Positions 17,721 to 25,674 of a stretch of 64,000 nt of DNA are shown here, one piece after another. How positions within the stretch are numbered: the first letter of the stretch is position 1; each line of letters opens with the position of its first letter. The stretch is from an uncultured Lachnospiraceae bacterium (GTDB taxonomy: Bacteria; Bacillota; Clostridia; Lachnospirales; Lachnospiraceae): NCBI GenBank assembly GCA_910588655.1, contig CAJUPJ010000017.1, positions 11,006-75,005 on the forward strand, written 5' to 3'. A program made the position numbers and the translations under genes. The notes beneath the pieces are model-generated. The model was given only the letters and a program-made list of their open reading frames with translations. It ran no database searches and was not told where the DNA came from.

Positions 17721-17936
17721 CTACACAGGCTGTTTTCCATACTTCTCTAAATAAGCCGTTGCCTGTTCCACAGCTTCCGCAATCCTGATTGCCATAGAGC
17801 CGTCATCATAACTCTGGCACTCTAGCAGATAAATTTCATTTCCAAAAATGTCATTGATTACGGATATAAACAGTCTTTTGTGTTTACTTTTCATGGTTTT
17901 AAACACATTATCGTAATCAGATGTCTTTTTGGGCAT
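17721..17936 (-). pseudogene. Internally deleted Rpn/PD-(D/E)XK transposase-like remnant
   Basis: The frame from ATG 17936 (AAAGGAC upstream) begins MPKKTSDYDNVFKTMKSKHK, matching the abundant clostridial family of Rpn-like PD-(D/E)XK nucleases/putative transposases, normally about 270-330 residues. Only ~71 residues remain. The N-terminal block ending VINDIFG is joined directly to the nuclease-core block NEIYLLECQSYDDGSMAIRIAE, and then to AVEQATAYLEKYGKQPV, so at least two internal segments are missing although the frame stays open. The core E-x-Q and the D needed for catalysis are not all present. I read it as a decayed mobile-type gene; the open frame extends to 17996 without support. Confidence 0.6.
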
Positions 17937-18059
17937 TTTCTTTTGTCCTTTCACAATATTTCTCCAGCCTGGCAATAATAAAACCAGCCAATGCAATATA
18001 AGATATATAGCCGCTTAATTCTAAAATTATTGTCTTTATAGTATAACACCATATATAAA

Positions 18060-18098
18060 AAAAGTACAGAACAAGTGTTTAACTTGCTGTACTTTTTT
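18060..18098. terminator. Bidirectional terminator
   Basis: AAAGTACAG and CTGTACTTT pair, with additional ACAAG/CTTG pairing inside, flanked by A-rich and T6 tracts. It terminates the minus-strand FlxA-like gene and separates it from the remnant patch. Confidence 0.75.
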
Positions 18099-18167
18099 AT
18101 TATATAATTTCCAGTTATCCTTTTCCATCCCCACACAAACACAAAACAACTGTAATTATCTTATTTT

Positions 18168-18920
18168 TTATAATGAAATATCCACTGGTTTATATGCAAC
18201 AGGCGGCGGAGTTATGCCATCCTGTACACCACCGTTTACACTCCCTGCATTTTCTACATTATTATCTGTCCCTTTTGTTCTTTCTTCTTTTCCTTCCTCT
18301 TTCTTTTCTTCTGCTCCTTGCACATCTTTACCGCCTGGCTCTGCCTTTCCAGCTTCTTTCATTTCCTGGTTTGCATCTGCCAGTATACTTATCTGTGCAG
18401 AAGAGGCTTCTGTAGCTTTATTTTCAAGTTCTGCAATTGCTGCCTGCTTTGCTTCTATATTCCCTCCCTTGTCAAGTTTTATCTCTGTTTTCAGTATATT
18501 TGCCATGTCTTTCATTTTTCCAGCAACATTTCCCTGTACTTTTGCATGCTTTATAGAAAAATCTGCTGAAAGCATTGCCTGCATGCCTGGCTGTGAGAAA
18601 CCGTTTCTCTTTTCCTGTGGCTTTGGTTTCTGGTTCTGCTGCATGGTTAAATCCGCTTTCTGCGCCTGCTGTTTCCTCTGTTCAATCTGATGTTGCATTA
18701 ACTGTTGCTGCAGCCTTGAAATTTCCTGTTGTATTTCCTGCCTTTTCTTCATTTTTTCTTCTAACGGCATTTTGTCATTAGAAGAAAGTTCCTGAAGCTG
18801 TTTCTGTGCATTTGCTATCTGTTTCTGGATACTTTTGCCTGTGGCATCCATCTGTATGCCTCCACCCTGGTATCCTTGTATACTATTGTTTGCATTTGTA
18901 GCATTTCCAACTGTCATCAT
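18168..18920 (-). CDS. FlxA-like coiled-coil protein
   Basis: This 250-residue protein has a glutamine/lysine-rich coiled coil (residues ~28-95) with KSIQKQIANAQKQLQELSS, EEKMKKRQEIQQEISRLQQQ and HQIEQRKQQ, matching the FlxA-like domain (PF14282). E. coli FlxA is expressed with late flagellar genes, but its role is unknown. The rest is alanine/glutamate-rich and low in complexity, with a proline-containing C-terminus ITPPPVAYKPVDISL. There is no signal peptide. GGAGAG precedes the ATG by 7 bases. The protein is isolated from the flagellar cluster by ~11 kb, so a flagellar role is only suggested by the family. Confidence 0.72.
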   Translation of the reverse strand: MMTVGNATNANNSIQGYQGGGIQMDATGKSIQKQIANAQKQLQELSSNDKMPLEEKMKKRQEIQQEISRLQQQLMQHQIEQRKQQAQKADLTMQQNQKPKPQEKRNGFSQPGMQAMLSADFSIKHAKVQGNVAGKMKDMANILKTEIKLDKGGNIEAKQAAIAELENKATEASSAQISILADANQEMKEAGKAEPGGKDVQGAEEKKEEGKEERTKGTDNNVENAGSVNGGVQDGITPPPVAYKPVDISL

Positions 18921-19077
18921 AACTTTTCTCTCCTTCCGTTATCAATATATTGTCATTACAAATCTTTAAATATGGCAGCCCTGTGCCATTATTTACTTTT
19001 TCGGAAGATGGTTCTGCAAACTAAAGCATCATTACGTGAAACGTCCTTTTTATGTTGTAAATTGTAAACCAGTCCTT

Positions 19078-20433
19078 TTATTCCGCCATTAACATAATAC
19101 AAAGACAGAATTCCCCATCACTTAATACAATATCTATATCACCAGAATATTTTCCTGCAATCCTGCGTATATTAGGCAGCCCATAACCATGACATTCTTT
19201 TTCATCTTTAGATGTAAGCGGAAGCCCGTTTTCCTCATTCCAGTCCAGATTACCTTTAAAACTGTTTTTTACCTCTATCATATAGGCATTATTCCTGCGG
19301 TATGAAATAACAGATATACTTCCTGTACTTCCTATACTATCCCTATTATCCCTGTCTGTATTTTCTAAAGCGTTTTGTAAAGCATTATTTAATATTATGC
19401 TTATATCAAATACATCAATCCCAGCCCCTTCAGGATAATAAAATTCTGAGCAGAAGCTAACCCCGGCTTTCCCTGCCTCTTCTTTTACCTCCTGTAAAAT
19501 CACATCTGTTACAGGGTTTCCGCTTTTTATCCCTCCTGCTTCCATGTTAAGGTTATCTTTTAATTTTGCGCTGTAAGCTGCTGCCTCATGCGCTTTATTT
19601 CCAGCATAAAGCCTTTCAAGTACAAGTATATGGTTTGCCATATCATGCCTTATACTACGTATATCATTATAAAGGCTTTCCACATGTTTAATATGTTTCC
19701 TTATATTGCCTGCCTGGGCAGCAAGCAGCCCCGCCTGCATGTTTTCCTCCTGTTTTGTTTTAATATCATGGTATAATACAATAACCACTATAATTGTAAT
19801 AACAGATGCAATACAATATAATAATACCATTGCATCATAAATATCCAGCTGCCTTCCAGCTTCAGCTATGGAAAAAATGCGGTAATAATATATAATCTGG
19901 TATCCTGTTATTCCCATAAATAAAGGCATTGCCAGCATAAACAGTTCCTTTTTTGACATATCTGCATGTTTCTTCTTATAAACTTTTAAAATACATAAAC
20001 TTCCAGCCACTGTAAATAAAAGTTCCATAAAAATGTAAAATATACAGACTAAAATATATAAAAGCCCTGTATATTCTGTATGCCTTGCCATATAATTAGT
20101 TTTTAAAATTAACTCATATAAATTATCATATAAAATTTCTGCTATTGCAGCAGCAAAACAGTTTAATGTAAAAAACACTTCCACAATAAATAATTTCTGG
20201 TTATAATTTTGTTTTTCCTTAAAACAAATAAAAATAAAAACAGCCACAATGCCAGTAATATACGCTGCACCAGCTTTAATAACCAAAGGCATAAAATAAA
20301 GCACAGACATAATAAAACAATATAACATACTGGCATATAATGCTGTTTTTTTCTTTCTTAAATAGCGCCTGGCAAACCATCCAAAGCAGCATCCTCTTAT
20401 AAATATTTCCGCACAAACTACAACATCCTGCAT
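19078..20433 (-). CDS. AgrC/LytS-like sensor histidine kinase (GHKL ATPase)
   Basis: This 451-residue protein has about six N-terminal transmembrane segments (residues ~1-220) followed by a coiled linker and a kinase core. The phosphoacceptor is in SIRHDMANHILVLERL near residue 265, the N-box in NNALQNALENT near 345, and the G-box in GYGLPNIRRIAGKYSG near 415. Kinases of this AgrC-like type usually sense peptides or envelope states. It overlaps no gene but sits one base after the LytTR response regulator gene, so the pair is translationally linked and almost certainly cognate. No agrB/agrD-type peptide gene is seen nearby, so the signal is unknown. Confidence 0.88.
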   Translation of the reverse strand: MQDVVVCAEIFIRGCCFGWFARRYLRKKKTALYASMLYCFIMSVLYFMPLVIKAGAAYITGIVAVFIFICFKEKQNYNQKLFIVEVFFTLNCFAAAIAEILYDNLYELILKTNYMARHTEYTGLLYILVCIFYIFMELLFTVAGSLCILKVYKKKHADMSKKELFMLAMPLFMGITGYQIIYYYRIFSIAEAGRQLDIYDAMVLLYCIASVITIIVVIVLYHDIKTKQEENMQAGLLAAQAGNIRKHIKHVESLYNDIRSIRHDMANHILVLERLYAGNKAHEAAAYSAKLKDNLNMEAGGIKSGNPVTDVILQEVKEEAGKAGVSFCSEFYYPEGAGIDVFDISIILNNALQNALENTDRDNRDSIGSTGSISVISYRRNNAYMIEVKNSFKGNLDWNEENGLPLTSKDEKECHGYGLPNIRRIAGKYSGDIDIVLSDGEFCLCIMLMAE

Positions 20434-20434
20434 T

Positions 20435-21154
20435 TTACCTGTTTCCTTTTCTATGGTTATGCCTTAAATAACACTGGACAAAATCTTTGTATTTCTGTTT
20501 TGCCATAAGCGCCTGTCCCCTTTTTAAGTAAATTACAGAAGAATTATATTTACTGATATAATCAAAATTTATAAGATATGCCCTGTGCGGACGGTAAAAA
20601 CCATCTCCTGCCATCTTCTCTAAATCCTTCATCTTCCCATAATACTCTATATCTGACTCCATTGTATGCAGCAATATTTTGCGGTCAAATACTTCTGCAT
20701 ATACAATATCTTCAAAATTAACTGGAATATGCCCGCCATTAGTAGTAATTATAAGAGGAGGCAGTTCCCTTTTAATGTCTGTACCTGGTATTTCCATTTC
20801 CCTGTACTGCTTTTCAGCATTTTGCAATACTTCCCTGAATTTTAAATCATCAAACGGTTTAACCAGGTAATGGAATGCACCTACATCAAAAGACTGGAAT
20901 ACATAATCCCCTGTTACAGTCACAAAGATTATAATTACCTTACTGCTTATCCTGCGCAATTCCCTGGCAGTCTGCATGCCATCTATGCCCGGCATTTGTA
21001 TATCAAGAAACAGGATGTCTGGAAGCATTAATGCATCCAGTACCTCCTGCCCTGATTTGTATAATATAATATTTGCTTCCGGGCAGGCAGTTTTTACTTT
21101 ATCTGCGATTAATTCCCTGGTTTCTTCCTGGTCATCACATATACCAACCTGCAA
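20435..21154 (-). CDS. LytTR-type response regulator (AgrA/LytR-like)
   Basis: The 239-residue protein has an N-terminal receiver domain with DD near residue 7 (GICDDQEE), the phosphoacceptor aspartate in DILFLDIQMPGIDGMQTA near residue 54, the conserved T/K positions (FVTVTGD and YLVKPF), and a C-terminal LytTR DNA-binding domain (residues ~135-235) with FEDIVYAEVFDRKILLHT and FYRPHRAYLINFDYI. It is the upstream partner of the AgrC-like kinase. LytTR regulators typically bind pairs of direct repeats upstream of targets; no obvious target promoter was identified here. Confidence 0.9.
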   Translation of the reverse strand: MQVGICDDQEETRELIADKVKTACPEANIILYKSGQEVLDALMLPDILFLDIQMPGIDGMQTARELRRISSKVIIIFVTVTGDYVFQSFDVGAFHYLVKPFDDLKFREVLQNAEKQYREMEIPGTDIKRELPPLIITTNGGHIPVNFEDIVYAEVFDRKILLHTMESDIEYYGKMKDLEKMAGDGFYRPHRAYLINFDYISKYNSSVIYLKRGQALMAKQKYKDFVQCYLRHNHRKGNR

Positions 21155-21178
21155 AACTACCCCTCATTTCTGTATTAG

Positions 21179-21676
21179 TTACTGCATATATTCAATTTGC
21201 AGTTTTTTCCTGGCTTCCATTAGTGCAAAGCCCAATAAATTCTGCCCTTTCCATTTATTAATATCAAACCTGTTTTCATCCTTCATGCTAATTCCAATTC
21301 CCCATATCTTGTCCCTTACTGCACACTCCGCAAGTATGTGTTCTCCTGTTTCCAGAAGTAAATCCCTGATTTCCTTATTCTGCCTGAACTTTTCTAACAA
21401 TCCGTTATAGACTATAATCTGCCTTGCACCATTCCATATGGTATCATTATATCCCTGGACTTCTCTTCCAAATGCCTTAATCTTTCCTGCATTATCTGTC
21501 TGTAATATCTTGTCTGCTATAACATTATCCCCAAATAAAACTGCTTTCTGGTACATCATATACTGTTCCATTGAAGAAAAATTTACACCATCTGCCTTAA
21601 AACCTGACAAATACCAGTTACTTAAATATCCATTGTTTTCATCTGGGTTATGGAAACAAACAATTTTCTTATCCAT
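21179..21676 (-). CDS. NADAR family N-glycosidase (YbiA-like)
   Basis: This 165-residue protein carries the NADAR signatures: an opening FHNPDENNGYLSNWYLSGF, the central SSMEQYMMYQKAVLFGD, and KIWGIGISMKDENR with KGQNLLGFALMEAR at the C-terminus. NADAR proteins hydrolyse N-glycosidic bonds of riboflavin intermediates or remove ADP-ribose from guanine bases; substrate cannot be told from sequence. It lies just downstream of the two-component genes and upstream of Nudix and GNAT genes on the same strand, which together could be a small stress or housecleaning transcript. No DarT-type ADP-ribosyltransferase gene is adjacent. Confidence 0.85.
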   Translation of the reverse strand: MDKKIVCFHNPDENNGYLSNWYLSGFKADGVNFSSMEQYMMYQKAVLFGDNVIADKILQTDNAGKIKAFGREVQGYNDTIWNGARQIIVYNGLLEKFRQNKEIRDLLLETGEHILAECAVRDKIWGIGISMKDENRFDINKWKGQNLLGFALMEARKKLQIEYMQ

Positions 21677-21702
21677 AAATATACACCCCCTGCTATTATT
21701 CT

Positions 21703-22140
21703 CTATTTCTGGTTATCTTTTATCCATTTATTATACATCCTGACAAGATGTGGCTGTATTTCTGGATAAGTCCACTTATCTGCCAGGCTGTCCATTAAAA
21801 ATATCTTCTCAATTTCACTATGTAATTCACTTTCAAACTCTTTAATATCTGCAAAGTATAACATTCCAAACGTTTCTACACCATCAAAATTATAATCTGC
21901 TGTAACGGAGTAAACGCAAATTGGCTCAATATCATACACAGTTGCACCCGTTTCTTCATAAAGTTCCCTTTTTGCCGTTTCTGCTATTTCTTCCCCTGCC
22001 TCCCTGTGCCCTCCTGGCAATTCATATGTATCCCTTTCCCTATGTTTGCAAAATACCCATTTGCCGCCTGACTTTGCTATTATAACCGCAAACTTCAGCA
22101 GGCTGTCATCAACACTTTCATAAAATTTTACTTCTGTCAT
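21703..22140 (-). CDS. Nudix hydrolase
   Basis: A 145-residue protein with a complete Nudix box, G-x5-E-x7-REUxEE-x-GU, visible as GGHREAGEEIAETAKRELYE followed by ETGA near residues 43-66. All metal-binding glutamates are present. The N-terminal segment FAVIIAKSGGKWVFCKHRER is typical of broad-range ADP-ribose or nucleotide Nudix enzymes. Substrate is not predictable. It is followed at 26 bases by the NADAR gene on the same strand. Confidence 0.9.
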   Translation of the reverse strand: MTEVKFYESVDDSLLKFAVIIAKSGGKWVFCKHRERDTYELPGGHREAGEEIAETAKRELYEETGATVYDIEPICVYSVTADYNFDGVETFGMLYFADIKEFESELHSEIEKIFLMDSLADKWTYPEIQPHLVRMYNKWIKDNQK

Positions 22141-22167
22141 GTTATCACTCCATTCTAAATTATATTA

Positions 22168-22587
22168 CTAAATCTTTTTAACCAGGAACATTTCCATCGG
22201 CTGTTTATATCCAGGAATATCCAGCACAAGGCAGCCTGCATCCTGGTATCCCAGCTTCCTGTAAAAATGCTGTGCACTTTCATCTGTCTGTGTTGAAGTC
22301 ATCACCATTCCGTGCCCTTTAGATTTCATTTCCTGTTCCCAGTATAATAAAAGTTCTTTTCCAAATCCCTTTCCTTGCATATGCCAGTCTATAAACAACA
22401 TTGTGCAGAAAGGCAGGTTATCCCAGAAAAAATTATACCGCAGCAGCCCGGCAGGAATTTCTCCGTCTGACAGTATATAACCCATATGCCTGTTTACCTT
22501 TTCTGTAAAACCTTCTTCTGGCAAATGCTTATCAAGGCTGTACCAGAACTGCCTGTCACTATTTACAACATATCTTATATCTGCCAT
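22168..22587 (-). CDS. GNAT family N-acetyltransferase
   Basis: The 139-residue protein from ATG 22587 shows the GNAT acetyl-CoA loop in MQGKGFGKELLLYWEQEMKS and the C-terminal QHFYRKLGYQDAGCLVLD. GGAGGGG lies 9 bases upstream of this ATG, whereas the upstream ATG at 22596 abuts the Shine-Dalgarno sequence and is unlikely. The substrate is unknown. Confidence 0.85.
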   Translation of the reverse strand: MADIRYVVNSDRQFWYSLDKHLPEEGFTEKVNRHMGYILSDGEIPAGLLRYNFFWDNLPFCTMLFIDWHMQGKGFGKELLLYWEQEMKSKGHGMVMTSTQTDESAQHFYRKLGYQDAGCLVLDIPGYKQPMEMFLVKKI

Positions 22588-22627
22588 AACACACATCCCC
22601 TCCAATACATAATACAGTCTGTATGTA

Positions 22628-23896
22628 TTATTCTTTTGCTTTCCTGTTAATATATTCTGTTTTATATTTTGAATAAACTATTGTCTGGTCATGGTAAAGC
22701 CCGTAATATCCAGACATAAGGTAACTTACACTTATAGCAAGCAGGAAATATGGTACAGCCTCATACCCAAATAACTCAAAAGCAATAAGCATTGATGTTA
22801 TTGGACAGTTTGTCACACCACAGAATACAGCCGCCATTCCAGTTGCTGCACACATTGACGGGGAAATTCCTGCAATCTGCCCAAAAAGACAGCCAAATGT
22901 TGCACCTACAAAGAATGAAGGTACAATTTCACCACCTTTAAAACCAGCTTCAAGTGTTAATGCTGTAAAAACTATTTTCCATATAAATGCAGCAGGGTCT
23001 GTATTTCCTTTAACTGCTTCCTCTATTACAGGAACGCCTGCACCCATATAATCTGAGGTATGCAATATAATTGTAAGAATTATAATTACCAGGCTTGACA
23101 CAACCACTCTGGCATAAGGGTTCTTTAACTTTTCCCTGTAAAAATCACCCAGGGAATGTAATGCTATACAGAATATTACACTTAGCCCTGCACAAAAAAC
23201 CGCAAGAATAATTATTTTTATGCTTGAAACTACATGAAACCCAGGTACATCAAGTATTTTAAACACATCTGGTCCAATACCCATATGTACAGCAACTTTT
23301 GAAGCCACAAGCGATGCAAATACACATGGCACAAGTGCAGCATAATACATAACCCCTACGCTTACTACTTCCATTGAAAATATTGCCGCTGCTACAGGAG
23401 TACCAAACATTGCCGAAAATGCAGCACTCATGCCACACATAACAACTATCCTTTTATCCTTTTCATCGAATTTAAACCACCTGCCAAGCTGGTTTCCTAT
23501 ACTTCCTCCAAGCTGGAGCGCAGCCCCTTCCCTTCCTGCTGAACCGCCAAAAAGGTGTGTTATTATCGTAGACATAAATATAAGAGGCGCCATTTTAAAT
23601 GGAAGTTCTGTTTCTGCATGTATTGTAGAAAGAACCATATTTGTCCCTTTATCATTCTTGTATTTAAAAATACTGTATAAAAATACAACCAGTATGCCAG
23701 CCAATGGCAATAACAGTATTATTTCAGGGTTTTCTGTCCTGAAGTCTGTTACCTGGCGGAGGCAGAACGCAAAGAATGTACTAGAACCGCCTACCACAAA
23801 ACCAATAAAGACTGAAAAAACAGCCCATTTTGCAAATAATGTAAAATTCCTTGTAATCCTCCTTGCATAAAATTTATACATCTCCAAATATCTCAT
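22628..23896 (-). CDS. ClC family chloride channel or H+/Cl- antiporter
   Basis: This 422-residue integral membrane protein has about ten hydrophobic helices and the ClC selectivity signature GSAGREGAALQLGGSIGNQLG near residues 115-135, where the glutamate of GREG is the conserved gate. FKGGEIVPSFFVGATFG near 325 and GMAAVFCGVTNCPITSMLIA near 365 are the other filter-lining segments. Presence of the gating glutamate fits either channel or exchanger. ATG 23896 is chosen on the GGAGG 5 bases upstream. The gene is alone, with no obvious partner, and the next upstream gene is divergent. Confidence 0.92.
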   Translation of the reverse strand: MRYLEMYKFYARRITRNFTLFAKWAVFSVFIGFVVGGSSTFFAFCLRQVTDFRTENPEIILLLPLAGILVVFLYSIFKYKNDKGTNMVLSTIHAETELPFKMAPLIFMSTIITHLFGGSAGREGAALQLGGSIGNQLGRWFKFDEKDKRIVVMCGMSAAFSAMFGTPVAAAIFSMEVVSVGVMYYAALVPCVFASLVASKVAVHMGIGPDVFKILDVPGFHVVSSIKIIILAVFCAGLSVIFCIALHSLGDFYREKLKNPYARVVVSSLVIIILTIILHTSDYMGAGVPVIEEAVKGNTDPAAFIWKIVFTALTLEAGFKGGEIVPSFFVGATFGCLFGQIAGISPSMCAATGMAAVFCGVTNCPITSMLIAFELFGYEAVPYFLLAISVSYLMSGYYGLYHDQTIVYSKYKTEYINRKAKE

Positions 23897-24204
23897 AACT
23901 GCCTCCATATCTTATAATGCCTTTAATTTGCAATATATTATTTTATATAACTAAATGCTGCCCACAAATAATCCCCCATAATTCTGGTAAAATATTTTCT
24001 ACAGGCATCACATGCTTTTAAAGCAAACAAGCCCTGTATCTGCAAACCATATATATGTTTTATTATACATTAATAACAAAATCTCTGCAAATAATTAATT
24101 CCTGTATGCCATAAACATTTCACACTTTTTTATATAATATGGATAAATTTCATTTATGTGGTAAAAAATTATATACTATAGACAATTATTGGAATAATTT
24201 TCCG
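23897..24204. other. Intergenic region between clc and perR
   Basis: AT-rich DNA between divergent genes. It contains a TATAAG element 12 bases before the clc start region and a small AATTATT-GG-AATAATT palindrome at about 24185-24200, just upstream of the perR -35 box. I see no gene in it. Confidence 0.5.
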
Positions 24205-24246
24205 TTGACTTTAAATAAATATATATTTATAATAGTAACAATTACT
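24205..24246 (+). promoter_or_regulatory. perR promoter with PerR-like operator
   Basis: TTGACT (24205-24210) and TATAAT (24228-24233) are 17 bases apart. Directly abutting the -10 box, at 24234-24246, is AGTAAcaaTTACT, an inverted repeat covering the expected transcription start. The same half-sites occur in the rubrerythrin promoter, so it is probably the autoregulatory operator. Confidence 0.7.
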
Positions 24247-24262
24247 GATAAGGAGGTGTATA

Positions 24263-24652
24263 ATGCAAGCAGTACGATACAGCAGACAAAGGGAAGCAAT
24301 AAAAAATTATCTTTTATCTACAACATCCCACCCTACTGCGGAAATGGTATATAATAATATAAGAAAAGAATTACCTAATATCAGCCTTGGCACAGTTTAC
24401 CGTAATTTAAACTTTCTTGCTGATAATAATGAAGTGCTAAGGCTTAACTGCGGTGACGGATATGTACACTTTGACGGATGCACATACCCCCATAACCACT
24501 TTTTCTGCCGCCAGTGCAGGTCATTATCAGATATAGAAATGGATTCAATTGAGCATATCGACAAAATTGCCAATGCCGGATTTAATGGAGTTATAGAAGG
24601 TCATACTGTTATATTTTATGGCATGTGCCATAACTGTTTAAAAACGCAGTAA
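24263..24652 (+). CDS. perR: Fur family peroxide-responsive repressor, PerR type
   Basis: This 129-residue regulator has an N-terminal winged helix (SHPTAEMVYNNIRKELP, SLGTVYRNLNFLADN) and a C-terminal metal domain. The structural zinc site is given by FCRQC and MCHNC. The regulatory site residues HFDGCTYPHNH resemble the PerR/Fur metal ligands. The PerR assignment rather than Fur rests on the adjacent rubrerythrin gene and on the shared AT-rich 6-1-6 type operators. PerR senses peroxide by iron-catalysed histidine oxidation and derepresses detoxification genes. AAGGAGG lies 7 bases before the ATG. Confidence 0.85.
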   Translation: MQAVRYSRQREAIKNYLLSTTSHPTAEMVYNNIRKELPNISLGTVYRNLNFLADNNEVLRLNCGDGYVHFDGCTYPHNHFFCRQCRSLSDIEMDSIEHIDKIANAGFNGVIEGHTVIFYGMCHNCLKTQ

Positions 24653-24683
24653 AAAATTCCAGATAAAAAAATTTAAAAACATA

Positions 24684-24737
24684 TTGACAAGCAATGTGTT
24701 TGATGATATTATAAGCAAGAAATCAGTAATCATTACT
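24684..24737 (+). promoter_or_regulatory. Rubrerythrin promoter with PerR-like operator
   Basis: TTGACA (24684-24689) and TATTAT (24707-24712) have a 17-base spacer. Thirteen bases after the -10 box lies AGTAATCATTACT (24725-24737), a perfect 6-1-6 inverted repeat close to the PerR box consensus TTATAATnATTATAA and sharing AGTAA/TTACT with the perR promoter. Confidence 0.75.
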
Positions 24738-24802
24738 ATTAATAAAAATTAATCAAGTATTTTCATCTACTTGAAATCATATAATAAAAAGGAGATACTA
24801 TT

Positions 24803-25345
24803 ATGGCAAAATATGTATGTACAGTATGCGGTTATGTTTATGAAGGAGATGCAGCTCCAGAAAAATGTCCTCAGTGTGGCGTTGGTGCGGATAAGTTCAA
24901 AAAGCAGGAAGGTGAGATGAGCTGGGCTGCTGAACATGTAGTAGGTGTTGCACAGGGTGTTGACGAAGAAATCCTCCAGGGACTCCGTGACAACTTTAAC
25001 GGTGAATGTTCAGAAGTTGGAATGTATCTTGCAATGGCAAGAGTTGCACACCGTGAAGGTTATCCTGAGATTGGTCTTTACTGGGAAAAAGCAGCTTATG
25101 AAGAGGCTGAACATGCAGCTAAATTTGCTGAATTACTTGGTGAAGTTATTACAGACAGCACAAAGAAAAACCTTGAAATGCGTGTAGAAGCAGAATGTGG
25201 CGCAACAGCAGGTAAAATGGCTATCGCTAAGAAAGCTAAAGAACTTGGCTTAGATGCAATCCATGATACTGTACATGAAATGGCAAGGGACGAGGCTAGA
25301 CATGGAAAAGCATTCAAAGGACTTCTTGAGAGATACTTTGGTTAA
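24803..25345 (+). CDS. rbr: Reverse rubrerythrin
   Basis: The 180-residue protein has a rubredoxin domain at the N-terminus (CTVCGYVYEGD, CPQCG; residues ~1-35) and a ferritin-like diiron domain after it (residues ~45-180, with GECSEVGMYLAMARVAHREG, EEAEHAAKFAELLGE and DEARHGKAF). This is the reverse order of classical rubrerythrin and matches the reverse rubrerythrins of Clostridium, which reduce hydrogen peroxide and oxygen with NADH-derived electrons. Codon use is more biased than in neighbours (AAA, GAA, CTT, GGT), suggesting high expression. The strong promoter, PerR-like operator, AAGGAG site and perfect terminator fit a stress-induced monocistronic unit. Confidence 0.95.
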   Translation: MAKYVCTVCGYVYEGDAAPEKCPQCGVGADKFKKQEGEMSWAAEHVVGVAQGVDEEILQGLRDNFNGECSEVGMYLAMARVAHREGYPEIGLYWEKAAYEEAEHAAKFAELLGEVITDSTKKNLEMRVEAECGATAGKMAIAKKAKELGLDAIHDTVHEMARDEARHGKAFKGLLERYFG

Positions 25346-25380
25346 TAGGAACTCTTGTTTTTAAAGAATTTTTAAGATTA

Positions 25381-25416
25381 CGGGAACAAACCATTTCTGG
25401 TTTGTTCCCGTTTTTT
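25381..25416 (+). terminator. Strong intrinsic terminator of rbr
   Basis: CGGGAACAAACC and GGTTTGTTCCCG form a perfect 12-bp stem with an ATTTCT loop, followed by T6. Confidence 0.92.
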
Positions 25417-25526
25417 ACATCCTTATTCCACTATATTTCTTTGTTATAATATAATGCCTCTGCCTGTTTTATTTTCTACCGGAATGGTGTATAATATCTG
25501 TAAATAATGGAAAAGGAAGTGCAGCT

Positions 25527-25674
25527 ATGGACATTAAACAGCTTCAAAGACTATATAATGCTCCTGGTTCTAACATAAAATGGGCAAAACATTGTTTAGA
25601 AAGAATAGTTGCCTTATTTTTGGATATACTGAAATAAATAAAATATTGCATATTGTTGCCGGTTCAGACGAATT
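25527..25674 (+). pseudogene. Decayed DUF4258-like toxin gene
   Basis: ATG 25527 (AAAAGGAAG upstream) opens a 36-residue frame MDIKQLQRLYNAPGSNIKWA continuing KHCLERI, the N-terminus of DUF4258 toxins. The frame then shifts; in another frame the sequence reads LIFGYTEINKILHIVAGSDE, the family's C-terminal core. About 25 residues between these blocks, and the C-terminal tail, are missing. The two blocks being in the right order next to a YgiT-type antitoxin supports the reading. The family assignment is from memory of the sequence pattern. Confidence 0.6.

Noticed and set aside
17951..18142. Short lysine/tyrosine-rich frame
   Set aside because: It spans a terminator and AT-rich DNA and resembles nothing; likely chance.
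24139..24354. Open frame starting MDKFHLCGKK upstream of perR
   Set aside because: It crosses the perR promoter, operator and start in another frame and has no Shine-Dalgarno sequence.
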